Shown here: positions 33,650 to 42,075 of the stretch, in pieces
Layout: the number at the start of each line of letters is the position of its first letter
How positions within the stretch are numbered: the first letter of the stretch is position 1
Assembly: GCF_900109095.1 (NCBI RefSeq)
Contig: NZ_FNYZ01000013.1
Span: 1-64,000, forward strand
Length of the DNA stretch: 64,000 nucleotides
DNA from: Sphingobium sp. AP50
Lineage (GTDB): Bacteria > Pseudomonadota > Alphaproteobacteria > Sphingomonadales > Sphingomonadaceae
Direction: 5' to 3'
The notes under the pieces: generated by a model
Databases searched by the model: none
The model's input: the letters and a program-made list of their open reading frames with translations, nothing else
What the model was told of the DNA's origin: nothing
Position numbers and translations under genes: made by a program

Positions 33650-34534
33650 ATGACGGATGTAAAGGCCTACGCCTTCGGGCGCGGGGAAACGCAGGCGCCG
33701 ATCATGCTGTCGGGACTGGACCGGCTGGGCGAAAAGCTCGGCCGGCGTATCCGTGCGCTGATCGAACCGATCGCCGGCGTGCGCCCGCTCGTGACGGCGC
33801 AGGATACGCGCGTGCTCGAATTCGGGGCTTGGACGGCGGAAGTCCCCGCCTTTTGCAGCCTGTCCATCTATCGCCTGCTGCCGCTGAAGGGGCAGATGCT
33901 GCTGCGCATGGACGCGGCGATGATCTCCACGCTTGTCGACTGTTTCTATGGGGGCATCGGCAACCGTCCGCTGCCCATGCGCGGCGAATTCACGCCGACC
34001 GAAGACCGGCTGATCGCCCGGCTGGCCGACACCATCACCGCCCGGATGGTCGAAACCTGGACCGACATATTGCCGCTGGAACAGGGGCTGATCCTGCGCG
34101 AAAGCGCGGTCGGCTATGCGGCCGCTGCCCAGCCCGGCGACCAGATGGTGTTGCAGCGTTTCATCGTGTCCATCACCCGCGATCAGGAATGGCCGATCGA
34201 CCTGCTATTCCCTCTGTCCGCGCTACGCGTGATCGAGGCGCTGACCGGCACCAACATGCCGACCGACGAGGAGCATCGCGATCCCGTCTGGCAGGCACGC
34301 ATCGCCCGCCGGATGCGCGATATCCGCATGCCTGCCCGCACCGTGCTGGCGCGGCCCAATCTCTCCCTTGCCGACCTGATGGAATTGAAGGTCGGGGACG
34401 TCATTCCGGTGACCATCGGCCGATCGCTGCCGCTGATCGTCGGCAACCGCATCGTCGCACATGGTACGATCGGCGAACAGGATGGGCGCGCCGCCTTCCA
34501 GATTGAAAAGCTTGCACAGGAACCCGATCAATGA
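33650..34534 (+). CDS. fliM: Flagellar motor switch protein FliM, without the usual N-terminal CheY-binding peptide
   Basis: The 294-aa C-ring protein has a middle CheC/FliM-type domain (about 30-210) and a C-terminal SpoA domain (about 215-290, ARTVLARPNLSLADLMELKV). Typical FliM begins with a LSQxEIDALL-like peptide that binds phospho-CheY. Here the N-terminus is MTDVKAYAFGRGETQAPIML and lacks it. AGGGGA seven bases upstream supports ATG 33650. The in-frame upstream DNA is open only back to a stop at 33563 and encodes no such peptide either. It overlaps fliN by 4 bp. Confidence 0.9.
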   Translation: MTDVKAYAFGRGETQAPIMLSGLDRLGEKLGRRIRALIEPIAGVRPLVTAQDTRVLEFGAWTAEVPAFCSLSIYRLLPLKGQMLLRMDAAMISTLVDCFYGGIGNRPLPMRGEFTPTEDRLIARLADTITARMVETWTDILPLEQGLILRESAVGYAAAAQPGDQMVLQRFIVSITRDQEWPIDLLFPLSALRVIEALTGTNMPTDEEHRDPVWQARIARRMRDIRMPARTVLARPNLSLADLMELKVGDVIPVTIGRSLPLIVGNRIVAHGTIGEQDGRAAFQIEKLAQEPDQ

Positions 34535-34866
34535 GCGACATGAGCGAAGCCCCCCGGATGGACCGGATCGAAGACCCGGTCAGCCGGATGAACAATAATC
34601 GCCAGTTCAAGCTGCTGGCCGACATTCCGGTGCGCATGTCGGTGGAAGTCGGGTCGACATCGCTGCGGCTGGCGGAGGTCATGGACCTGGCCGAAGGCAG
34701 CATCGTGGAACTGGACCGTCAGGCCGACGATCTGCTCGATATCATGGTCAATGGCGCGCTGATCGCTAAGGGCGAAGTGGTGACGGTCAACGGCCGCTAT
34801 GGCATCCGCATCGTGGATATTGCCGCGACCGAGAATCGTCTGGCCGGCATCGAGCGGCGCGGCTGA
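34531..34866 (+). CDS. fliN: Flagellar motor switch protein FliN
   Basis: The 111-aa C-ring protein is a single SpoA domain (about 30-105: LLADIPVRMSVEVGSTSLRL, EGSIVELDRQADDLLDIMVN, GALIAKGEVVTVNGRYGIRI). The length is typical of short FliN. The start overlaps the fliM stop. Confidence 0.95.
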   Translation: MSDMSEAPRMDRIEDPVSRMNNNRQFKLLADIPVRMSVEVGSTSLRLAEVMDLAEGSIVELDRQADDLLDIMVNGALIAKGEVVTVNGRYGIRIVDIAATENRLAGIERRG

Positions 34867-34913
34867 TTTTTGCGCTTGCGTTCAGGCTGGAAACGGCGGA
34901 ACGCAGGCGGATA

Positions 34914-34921
34914 TTAACCAT
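34914..34921 (+). promoter_or_regulatory. TTAACCAT half-site upstream of fliO
   Basis: A CtrA-type half-site in the 73-bp fliN-fliO gap, 18 bp before the fliO ATG. It is the same octamer as at 9972, 24460 and 24493. The second half of a full box is absent, so this is only suggestive. Confidence 0.25.
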
Positions 34922-34939
34922 AGTTGCGGGCAGCCATCC

Positions 34940-35203
34940 ATGTTCTGGTATTTCGTCAAACTGCTGATCCTGCTGCCGCTGGTGGGCGGCATGGCCTTTG
35001 GCGCGCTGTGGCTGTGGCGCAAATATCAGCCCGGCATGATGGCCGGGCAGGGGGATCGCTCGCTCAAGCTGCTCGAAGCGCTACCGATGGGCGCCTTCGG
35101 CAAGCTGGCCGTGGTGGAATTTGAGGGCAAGAAGATATTGGTCGCTGTTACCCGCGGCCGGATCGAGAAGATCGCGGAAGGCGACCCCTATCGTGCGCGG
35201 TAA
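34940..35203 (+). CDS. fliO: Flagellar biosynthesis protein FliO
   Basis: The 87-aa membrane protein helps assemble the FliP ring. It has one N-terminal transmembrane helix (about 4-26) followed by a basic cytoplasmic FliO domain ([36 protein letters not shown]). It is small but complete. ATG 34940 follows a long non-coding stretch; the helix starts at once, supporting this start. It overlaps fliP. Confidence 0.85.
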   Translation: MFWYFVKLLILLPLVGGMAFGALWLWRKYQPGMMAGQGDRSLKLLEALPMGAFGKLAVVEFEGKKILVAVTRGRIEKIAEGDPYRAR

Positions 35204-35975
35204 GATGCTGCTGATCGGCGGCGTGCTGATCGCGGCCGGATTTGCACTGGTGGAACCGGCGCTGGCGCAGGCCGTGCCCACGGCCCCCGTCGACAATGGC
35301 GGTGCGCTGAGCCGGGCGATGGGCCAGATTTCGGGCGACGGCCGTTCGATGTCGCTGTCGCTGCAAATCCTGATCCTGATGAGCCTGCTGACGGTGCTGC
35401 CGTCGCTGGTGCTCATGATGACCAGCTTTACCCGCATCATCATCGTCCTGTCGCTGTTGCGGCAGGCGCTGGGCCTGCAGCAGACGCCGCCCAATCAGGT
35501 GCTGGTGGGGCTGGCCCTGTTCCTGTCGCTGTTCGTGATGCGCCCGGCGATCGACACGATCAATGCGCAGGCCTTCGACCCCTATGGCAAGGGGCAGATC
35601 AGCATCGAGGAAGCGGTCGGCCGGTCGGGCAAGGTGCTGCATGGCTTCATGACCAAGCAGACCCGGCAGAGCGACCTGAAGCTGTTTCAGGGGCTGGCCG
35701 AGGCGCCTGCCTTCCGCTCGCCTGCTGACATTCCCTTTTCGATCCTGTTGCCGGCCTTCGTGACCAGCGAACTCAAGACGGCGTTTCAGATCGGTTTCAT
35801 GATCTTCCTGCCGTTTCTGATCATCGATCTTGTCGTTGCGTCGACATTGATGGCGCTGGGCATGATGATGCTCTCTCCCACCATCATCTCCATGCCGTTC
35901 AAGCTGCTACTGTTCGTGCTGGTGGATGGATGGGCGCTGACCATGGGGTCGCTGGCGGGGTCATTCGCGACATGA
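35193..35975 (+). CDS. fliP: Flagellar export gate protein FliP
   Basis: The 260-aa protein is the main subunit of the FliPQR export channel. A cleavable signal peptide is followed by four transmembrane segments, with FliP signatures [20 protein letters not shown] and the C-terminal [24 protein letters not shown] run. GTG 35193 overlaps the fliO stop and gives the signal peptide a basic MRGKM start; ATG 35205 would leave no positive charge. Confidence 0.95.
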   Translation: MRGKMLLIGGVLIAAGFALVEPALAQAVPTAPVDNGGALSRAMGQISGDGRSMSLSLQILILMSLLTVLPSLVLMMTSFTRIIIVLSLLRQALGLQQTPPNQVLVGLALFLSLFVMRPAIDTINAQAFDPYGKGQISIEEAVGRSGKVLHGFMTKQTRQSDLKLFQGLAEAPAFRSPADIPFSILLPAFVTSELKTAFQIGFMIFLPFLIIDLVVASTLMALGMMMLSPTIISMPFKLLLFVLVDGWALTMGSLAGSFAT

Positions 35976-35994
35976 GTCTTTCAATCCTTTTCTC

Positions 35995-36047
35995 CCGTTC
36001 GGTTCGAGCCTGTCGAGAACTGTTCTCGACAGGCTCGAACCGAACGG
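35995..36047. repeat. Perfect 26-bp palindrome between fliP and fliQ
   Basis: Arms 35995-36020 and 36022-36047 are exact reverse complements with a single-base centre. The arms carry CCGTTCGGTTCGAGCCTGTC. It fills most of the 88-bp fliP-fliQ gap and so sits inside the fli operon. Related imperfect copies lie at 104-178 and 42076-42154. In RNA it would form a 25-26 bp hairpin 17 nt before the fliQ start; no U-run follows. Confidence 0.92.
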
Positions 36048-36063
36048 TTTGAGGTAAGAGCGC

Positions 36064-36336
36064 GTGGAAAACGCCGATTTCTTCATGGGGCTGGCCCAGC
36101 AGGCGCTGTGGATCACGGCGCTGGCGGCTGCGCCCATCCTGATCCCGGCGCTGATCGCGGGCCTGATCATCGGCATGGTGCAGGCGGCGACGTCGATCAA
36201 TGAGCAGACGTTGAGCTTCATTCCCAAGATCTTGGTCGTGGGCGCGATGCTGACGCTGTTCGGCGGGTCGATCATGGTGTTGATCGCTGACTTTACCCGC
36301 GAAATCTTCGAGCGGATTCCGGACCTGTTGCAATGA
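36064..36336 (+). CDS. fliQ: Flagellar export gate protein FliQ
   Basis: The 90-aa protein has two transmembrane helices (about 15-38 and 52-75) and the FliQ core GLIIGMVQAATSINEQTLSF. Translation starts at GTG 36064, with GAGGTAAGAG upstream, just beyond the palindrome. It overlaps fliR by 4 bp. Confidence 0.95.
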   Translation: MENADFFMGLAQQALWITALAAAPILIPALIAGLIIGMVQAATSINEQTLSFIPKILVVGAMLTLFGGSIMVLIADFTREIFERIPDLLQ

Positions 36337-37115
36337 TCGCGCCCGGTTTCACCGGCGTCGAAACGCAATTGTGGATCTGGCTGATCGCGATGATCCGGCC
36401 GGGTGCGGCCTTCATTGCTGCGCCGGTCTTCGGTGCGCCCGGCGTGCCGCTGCAACTGCGCCTGATCCTGTCCCTGGCGCTTGGCCTTGCCGCGCTCAAC
36501 AGCGTGACGATCCAGTTGCCCCATGATGGCGTCGCCAGCTTCGAAGGTGTGATGCTGGTCGCGGGCGAAGTGTTGGCGGGCATGGCGATGGGGTTCGCCG
36601 TGCAGATCGGCTATGCCGCCGCCTTTGTCGCGGGGGAGACGATCGGCACGGCCATGGGCCTCAATTTCGCGGCGATGGTCGATCCCGCTTCGGGCCAGTC
36701 GACGCAGGTGCTCGGCACCTTCCTGTCGATCCTTGCCACCTTCCTGCTGCTCGGCATGGACGGGCATCTGCTGCTGATCAGCTTTCTGGTGCAAAGCTAT
36801 GTCGCCATTCCGCCGGGTGCGGGCCTGATCTCCAACGACACGATCTGGCATCTGATCGAATTTGGCGGATCGCTGCTGGGCGCGGGGGTCACTGTCGCCC
36901 TGCCGGTCGCCTTTGCGCTGGTGCTGGTGCAGATCGTGATGGGGATGCTGTCGCGCGCGGCGCCGGCGCTCAACCTGTTTGCCGTCGGCATGCCTGTGGC
37001 GATGATGGCGGGACTGATGCTGCTCGCCGTCGCCGTGCCGATCTTGGCGGAGGGTCTGACCGCGTCGCTCAAGGCCGGGCTGGAACAGGCCCGCTCCATT
37101 TCGGAGGGCCGCTGA
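36333..37115 (+). CDS. fliR: Flagellar export gate protein FliR
   Basis: The 260-aa protein with six hydrophobic segments completes the FliPQR channel. Family features include MIRPGAAFIAAPVFGAPGVP near the N-terminus, GEVLAGMAMGFAVQIGYAAA and GETIGTAMGLNFAAMVDPAS in the middle. It ends one base before flhB. Confidence 0.94.
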   Translation: MIAPGFTGVETQLWIWLIAMIRPGAAFIAAPVFGAPGVPLQLRLILSLALGLAALNSVTIQLPHDGVASFEGVMLVAGEVLAGMAMGFAVQIGYAAAFVAGETIGTAMGLNFAAMVDPASGQSTQVLGTFLSILATFLLLGMDGHLLLISFLVQSYVAIPPGAGLISNDTIWHLIEFGGSLLGAGVTVALPVAFALVLVQIVMGMLSRAAPALNLFAVGMPVAMMAGLMLLAVAVPILAEGLTASLKAGLEQARSISEGR

Positions 37116-37116
37116 T

Positions 37117-38253
37117 ATGGCCGGCGGCAATGAGGGCGGCGAAAAGACCGAAAAGCCGACACAGAAGAAATTGCAGGATGCCGCCAAGAAGGGCGATATC
37201 CTTCAGTCGCGCGAATTGGGCACGGCGCTGGTCGTCATGGCGGGCATCGGCTGCATCGCCGTCATCGGGCCATCGCTGATCGACGCGCTGTCGGACATGC
37301 TGATCGAAGGGCTGCGGTTCAAGCGCGACGATATCGTCGATTTTTCGCCGGTCGATCGGGGCTTCGAACTGCTCAAGGGCATTGCTCTGCCGGTCGCCGG
37401 CGTCATGCTGGCGACCTTCCTCGCCGCGATCGCGGCGCCGGCCCTGCTCGGATCGCTGGGGTTCCGCCCCGGCGCTTTCGCGCCCAAGCCGGAGAAGCTC
37501 AATCCGTTGGCAGGCCTGAAGCGTATCTTCGGCATGCAGGGGCTGATCGAATTGGTGAAGTCTATCGCCAAGGTCGGCCTGCTCGGCAGCATCGGCGCCT
37601 GGCTGATCTGGGACCGGCTGACCGAGATTGTCGGGCTGGGGAAGGCCGGGATCGCGCCGGCCATGGCCGATCTGGGCAACATCTTCATCTTCACCTGCCT
37701 GGTCATGGCGGGCGGCCTGTTCCTGATTGCTGGTATCGACGTGCCGGCGCAGATGTTCCAGCGCGCCAAGCGGCTGGGCATGAGCAAGCAGGATATCAAG
37801 GACGAGCATAAGGAAAGCGAAGGTTCACCCGAGCTGAAAGGCCATATCCGCCGGAAGCAGTTCGAGGTGTTGAGCGGATCGACGCGCAAGGCGGTGGCGG
37901 AAGCGACCGTCATCATCACCAATCCGACCCATTTCGCCGTCGCGCTGCGCTATCGGCCGGGGCAGGATGCGGCGCCGCTGGTGGTGGCGCGCGGATGCGA
38001 TGCGATCGCGGCGGCAATCCGCGAACTGGCGGATACGAATGGCGTCACGGTGCTGCAATATCCCGATCTGGCCCGTGCCATCTATTTCACGTCGCGCGCC
38101 GGGCAGATCGTCAATGAAGGCCTCTATATGGCGGTGGCGACGGTGCTGGCCTTCGTCTTCCGCGTGGAAAACCGGATGGCGAGCGAACTGGACCGGCCGT
38201 TCATTACCGTGCCCGAAGACCTGCGTTTCGACGCCGATGGTAAAAAAATGTAA
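37117..38253 (+). CDS. flhB: Flagellar export switch protein FlhB
   Basis: The 378-aa protein has four transmembrane segments (about 25-205) and a cytoplasmic domain with the self-cleavage motif NPTH in VIITNPTHFAVALRY, which switches export from rod/hook to filament substrates. The N-terminal EKTEKPTQKKLQDAAKKGDI is typical. It closes the fliMNOPQR-flhB run. Confidence 0.96.
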   Translation: MAGGNEGGEKTEKPTQKKLQDAAKKGDILQSRELGTALVVMAGIGCIAVIGPSLIDALSDMLIEGLRFKRDDIVDFSPVDRGFELLKGIALPVAGVMLATFLAAIAAPALLGSLGFRPGAFAPKPEKLNPLAGLKRIFGMQGLIELVKSIAKVGLLGSIGAWLIWDRLTEIVGLGKAGIAPAMADLGNIFIFTCLVMAGGLFLIAGIDVPAQMFQRAKRLGMSKQDIKDEHKESEGSPELKGHIRRKQFEVLSGSTRKAVAEATVIITNPTHFAVALRYRPGQDAAPLVVARGCDAIAAAIRELADTNGVTVLQYPDLARAIYFTSRAGQIVNEGLYMAVATVLAFVFRVENRMASELDRPFITVPEDLRFDADGKKM

Positions 38254-38291
38254 GGCGCGACAAGGCCTTACAAAAAAATCAAATAGTGAAT

Positions 38292-38318
38292 TAAAGTTTA
38301 GGCCCACCCATCCGTAAT
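38292..38318 (+). promoter_or_regulatory. Sigma-28-type promoter for the 149-aa unknown gene
   Basis: TAAAGTTT at the -35 position equals the enterobacterial FliA consensus. The full site reads TAAA-N15-TCCGTAAT, with a T at the first -10 base as at flgM. It ends 32 bp before the ATG at 38351. Confidence 0.52.
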
Positions 38319-38350
38319 TGGTTCATGGGGACGCATTTAAGGTATGCGTC

Positions 38351-38800
38351 ATGGATGAATATATATCCCGTGCGGAGTTATCGCCGGTCGACCGGACGGT
38401 CGTTCGCGCGTCTGCACCGGCGCAGGCCGTTCAACCTGTCACGGCGAGTCGCGCAAGCAACGCGCCCAATGCGGATTCGCGCGCGGCGGCAGAGCAGAAT
38501 GTCGCCGATGTGGATCAGGATCTGGCCAGCATCGCCGAATATGTGGAGGTGCATGCCCGCATCGCCGACATATTGTCCGGCCTGAATGCCGGCAGCACGG
38601 GCGTCACCGATGCGGCCAATGCTATTCAGACCATGATCCCCAAACCGATCGTGATCGTTCCGCTGCTGCCCGCCAGCAAGGAGGCGGTGGAACATGCCGA
38701 AGCGGTGGCCAAGCGGATCGTCGAGCGCGCATCCTACAGCCATGCGGCGCAGGCCCATGTGTCGCGGGCCATGGTCGATCAGATCGCCTCTCTGTCCTGA
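38351..38800 (+). CDS. Hypothetical protein in the flagellar cluster, 149 aa
   Basis: No family was recognised. The protein has a polar Ala/Ser-rich N-terminal third (about 1-55), a helical stretch (VADVDQDLASIAEYVEVHAR), a central IPKPIVIVPLLP strand and a C-terminal amphipathic helical region. There is no signal peptide and no membrane segment. It lies between flhB and fliD behind a sigma-28-type site, so it is probably expressed with filament genes. An export chaperone, a FlaG-like or a motor-associated role are all open. ATG 38351 is the first good start after that site. Confidence 0.65.
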   Translation: MDEYISRAELSPVDRTVVRASAPAQAVQPVTASRASNAPNADSRAAAEQNVADVDQDLASIAEYVEVHARIADILSGLNAGSTGVTDAANAIQTMIPKPIVIVPLLPASKEAVEHAEAVAKRIVERASYSHAAQAHVSRAMVDQIASLS

Positions 38801-38834
38801 TTTTCGCCTGATTTTCCAAGCTGAAAATCTTTCC

Positions 38835-38861
38835 TAAAGGTCTTCTCGCTACCGCCGTTCT
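38835..38861 (+). promoter_or_regulatory. Sigma-28-type promoter for fliDS
   Basis: TAAA-N15-GCCGTTCT lies 20 bp before the fliD ATG. Core and spacing are identical to the site at 13090-13116 and differ from the flagellin site only at one -10 base. A very short leader is implied, with GAAAGGA inside it. Confidence 0.68.
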
Positions 38862-38881
38862 ACCTCTTGAAAGGACGGCCC

Positions 38882-40297
38882 ATGACTTCGATAGGCAGCA
38901 GCATCTTGACCAGCCTGGGCGCAGGGTCCGGCATCGATACGTCGGCGCTCGTCTCCAGCCTGGTGAGTGCGACGCGTGAGCCGAAGCAATCGGCGATCAC
39001 CAGCAACCAGACTCTGAATACGTCGCGTATTTCGGCGCTGGCTTCGGCGATCAGTTCGCTCGATACCTTTGCTGACGCCTTGAGCGAAGTCCTGTCCGGC
39101 ACCGAATATACCGGTTCGCCCAGTTCGAACGACACCAGCATCGCGTCGGTCAGCCTGCTCAGCGGCGGCACGCCGTCCGGCCTGCCCGCGCAGCTGACCG
39201 TCGATCAGCTTGCCACTGCGCGCGTCCTGTCTTCCAGCAGCACGTCGGGCGCCACCAGCAGCACCGCGATCGGCACCGGCAGCTTCACGATCACCACGGC
39301 TTCGGGTGAAACGACCACGATCACCATCGATTCCACCAACAACAGCTATTCGGGGCTGGCCTCCGCCATCAACGCTTCGAATAGCGGCGTGACCGCCCGT
39401 GTCGTCACAGATGCCAACGGCACCCGTCTCGTCTTCAAGGGCGAAACCGGCGCGGCCAATGATTTCAGCATCTCCACCACGGCCACCGATAGCGGTAGCG
39501 TACTCGCCAATCTGGGCTGGGGCGGCACCGACAGCAGCACGATGAGCAGCACGTCGGCGCCGCAAAATGCGAAGATCACGCTGGACGGCGTGGCCTATGA
39601 ATATGCCAGCAACACCATCGACGATGCGATCGACTATCTGCGGATCGACCTGAACAAGGTTTCGAGCGGATCGACCGTCACCCTGTCGATGACGCAGCCG
39701 ACTGCCGGTCTTGCCGACCTGCTCAAGGAATATGTCAGCGCCTACAACACGCTGATGAGCGCGCTGAATACCGCCACGGCGACCGGTGCGGACTCGTCCA
39801 GCGCCGGCGTGCTGAACGGCGTGTCGAGCGTGCGTGACATGAAGCGCCAGCTTGCGGCGCTGACCTCGACGCAGCTTAGCGCGACCGGCACCTACAAGAC
39901 GCTGGCCGACATCGGCGTGAGCACCAATCGTGATGGCACGCTGACGCTGGATACGGACCGTCTGGCCGCCGCTCTGGAGGCTGACCCGGAAGGCGTGACC
40001 AACATGGTCAATCCCAAGACGTCGACCACGGCAAGTCCGGGTCTGGCCAAGCTGATGGATAGCGTCCGCGACAATATCGAAAAAGATGATGGTCCAATGA
40101 AGCTGGCGCAGGAGCGCTACGACAAGCTGGCCACCCAATATACCGAACAGCTTGAAAAGCTGGACGAACAGATGACCAATTATGAGGAGCATCTGACGGC
40201 CATCTATTCGGCGATGGAAACGCGCTTGACCGCGCTCAAGGCAACCCAGAGCTATCTCGATCAGCAGATCGAAGCCTGGAACAATAGCGACAGTTAA
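38882..40297 (+). CDS. fliD: Flagellar filament cap protein FliD (HAP2)
   Basis: The 471-aa cap protein folds incoming flagellin. It has the N-terminal signature LGAGSGIDTSALVSSLVSAT and a C-terminal coiled region (YDKLATQYTEQLEKLDEQMT, then YSAMETRLTALKATQSYLDQ). ATG 38882 is chosen because GAAAGGA lies six bases upstream; an in-frame TTG at 38867 has no such site. FliS follows 18 bp later. Confidence 0.94.
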   Translation: MTSIGSSILTSLGAGSGIDTSALVSSLVSATREPKQSAITSNQTLNTSRISALASAISSLDTFADALSEVLSGTEYTGSPSSNDTSIASVSLLSGGTPSGLPAQLTVDQLATARVLSSSSTSGATSSTAIGTGSFTITTASGETTTITIDSTNNSYSGLASAINASNSGVTARVVTDANGTRLVFKGETGAANDFSISTTATDSGSVLANLGWGGTDSSTMSSTSAPQNAKITLDGVAYEYASNTIDDAIDYLRIDLNKVSSGSTVTLSMTQPTAGLADLLKEYVSAYNTLMSALNTATATGADSSSAGVLNGVSSVRDMKRQLAALTSTQLSATGTYKTLADIGVSTNRDGTLTLDTDRLAAALEADPEGVTNMVNPKTSTTASPGLAKLMDSVRDNIEKDDGPMKLAQERYDKLATQYTEQLEKLDEQMTNYEEHLTAIYSAMETRLTALKATQSYLDQQIEAWNNSDS

Positions 40298-40315
40298 TCA
40301 GGGACTTTGCAGACA

Positions 40316-40714
40316 ATGTTCTACAATCAGGGTTATGCAGGTGGCGCGGCGGCGCGGCGTTATGCAGCGGTCCATTCGGGCAGCCGTACCGAAAGCGCCA
40401 CGCCCCACGGGCTGGTCAAGATCTTGTTCGACGAATTGCTGCTGTCGCTGGAAGCGGCGGCGCTGGCCGAGCGTCAGGGCGATCGCATGAAGGTGTCGGA
40501 CAAGCAGGCACGCGCCATGTCGATCCTGTTCGCGCTGGAATCCAGCCTGGATTATGACAAGGGCGGCGATGTCGCTGTCGGTCTGTCCCAGATCTATCGC
40601 GAAGCGCGTCGTCTGTTGCTGGTGGGCGCGAAGGAACGGTCGGCCGCGCCGGTCGATCAGGCGCGCGCCATGATCGAGGAAATCGCCGACGCATGGGGTC
40701 AGATCGGACGCTGA
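40316..40714 (+). CDS. fliS: Flagellin chaperone FliS
   Basis: The 132-aa helical protein prevents flagellin polymerising in the cytoplasm. The FliS start pattern is YNQGYAGGAAARRYAAVHSG followed by SATPHGLVKILFDELLLSLE. It is the last gene of the flagellar block and is followed by a terminator. No fliT is seen after it. Confidence 0.92.
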   Translation: MFYNQGYAGGAAARRYAAVHSGSRTESATPHGLVKILFDELLLSLEAAALAERQGDRMKVSDKQARAMSILFALESSLDYDKGGDVAVGLSQIYREARRLLLVGAKERSAAPVDQARAMIEEIADAWGQIGR

Positions 40715-40780
40715 TTCCAACAGCATCCCGCCTGTCGGGCGGGGTTGCGCGACCATAAGGCCGTCTGTATAGGCGGTGCT

Positions 40781-40817
40781 CGCAAAAGGGCGGCCCGGCG
40801 GGGGTCGCCTTTTTGCG
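40781..40817 (+). terminator. Rho-independent terminator after fliS
   Basis: A 12-bp stem CGCAAAAGGGCG/CGCCTTTTTGCG with one G-T pair encloses a 13-nt GC-rich loop, and the right arm carries the T-run. It separates the flagellar block from argD. Confidence 0.72.
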
Positions 40818-40869
40818 TTATATCCAATGCGCATCGGACGCGCATCATCAGCCCAGAAAGGGAAGGCCC

Positions 40870-42066
40870 ATGTCGATTTCGCCGCTCATGCCCGTTTACC
40901 CCCGGTGTGATGTTCGCCCGGTACGAGGCGAGGGCTGCTATCTGATCGGAGAGCGCGGAGAACGCTATCTCGATTTCGCGGCCGGTATTGCCGTCAATCT
41001 GCTCGGCCATGGCCACCCCAAGCTGGTCAAGACGATCGCCGATCAGGCCGCAACGCTGATGCACGTGTCGAACCTGTATGGCATGCCGCTGGGTGAGCAG
41101 TTCGCGCAGAAGCTGGTCGACAATACGTTCGCCGACACCGTCTTCTTCACCAATTCAGGTGCCGAAGCGGTCGAATGCGCGATCAAGACGGCGCGTCGCT
41201 ATCATTATGCCAATGGGCAGGCGCATCGGCACAAGCTGATCAGCTTCGACAACGCCTTCCACGGCCGGACGCTGGGCGCGATTTCCGCGACCAGCCAGCC
41301 CAAGATGCGTGACGGTTTCGAGCCGCTGCTGCCGGGCTTCTCGGTCGTGCCTTTCAATGATCTGGACGCCGCATTGGCGCAGATCGATGACAATACCGCC
41401 GGCTTCCTGCTGGAGCCGGTGCAGGGCGAGGGCGGCGTGACGCCTGCGACGCAGGAATTCATGGCGGGGCTGCGCAAGGCGTGCGACGAGCATGGGCTGC
41501 TGCTGGTGCTGGACGAAGTGCAGTGCGGCTATGCCCGTACCGGCACTTTCTTTGCTCATGAACAATATGGCGTGAAGCCGGACATCATCGCGGTGGCCAA
41601 AGGCATTGGCGCCGGCTTCCCGCTGGGTGCCTGCCTTGCCACCGAAGAAGCGGCAAAGGGCATGGTCTTCGGCACGCACGGCACCACCTATGGCGGCAAT
41701 CCGCTGGCGATGGCGGTCGGCCTGACCGTGATCGAAGAAGTGCTGGCCGACGGCTTCCTGGACCATGTGAAGGCGATGGGCGCACGTCTGCGCGCCGCGC
41801 TGGAGCAACTCATCCCCAATCATGACGAGATGTTCGAGGATGTGCGCGGCATGGGCCTGATGCTGGGCGTCAAGATGAAGGAGGGCTTCGATGCCCGCAC
41901 CTTCGTTGGGCATCTGCGCGATCATCATGGCCTGCTGACGGTGTCGGCGGGGCAGAATGTGCTGCGCGTGCTGCCGCCGCTCGTCATCGACGAAAGCCAT
42001 ATCGCCGAATGCATCGAGAAGATTTCCGCCGGCGCGCGGAGCTTCTCGGCAGCGCAGGCGGCCTAA
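40870..42066 (+). CDS. argD: Acetylornithine aminotransferase
   Basis: The 398-aa PLP enzyme of arginine synthesis (class III aminotransferase) makes N-acetylornithine from N-acetylglutamate semialdehyde. Signatures include FFTNSGAEAVECAIKTARRY, LLLVLDEVQCGYARTGTFFA and the PLP lysine in PDIIAVAKGIGAGFPLGA. It may also act as succinyldiaminopimelate aminotransferase, as in E. coli. ATG 40870 gives the usual MxxxPLMPVYPR start. It is upstream of argF. Confidence 0.93.
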   Translation: MSISPLMPVYPRCDVRPVRGEGCYLIGERGERYLDFAAGIAVNLLGHGHPKLVKTIADQAATLMHVSNLYGMPLGEQFAQKLVDNTFADTVFFTNSGAEAVECAIKTARRYHYANGQAHRHKLISFDNAFHGRTLGAISATSQPKMRDGFEPLLPGFSVVPFNDLDAALAQIDDNTAGFLLEPVQGEGGVTPATQEFMAGLRKACDEHGLLLVLDEVQCGYARTGTFFAHEQYGVKPDIIAVAKGIGAGFPLGACLATEEAAKGMVFGTHGTTYGGNPLAMAVGLTVIEEVLADGFLDHVKAMGARLRAALEQLIPNHDEMFEDVRGMGLMLGVKMKEGFDARTFVGHLRDHHGLLTVSAGQNVLRVLPPLVIDESHIAECIEKISAGARSFSAAQAA

Positions 42067-42075
42067 GACTAACCT

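Noticed and set aside
35995..36047. The fliP-fliQ palindrome as a terminator
   Set aside because: There is no U-run, and it lies within a run of coupled export-gate genes that continues directly with fliQ, fliR and flhB.
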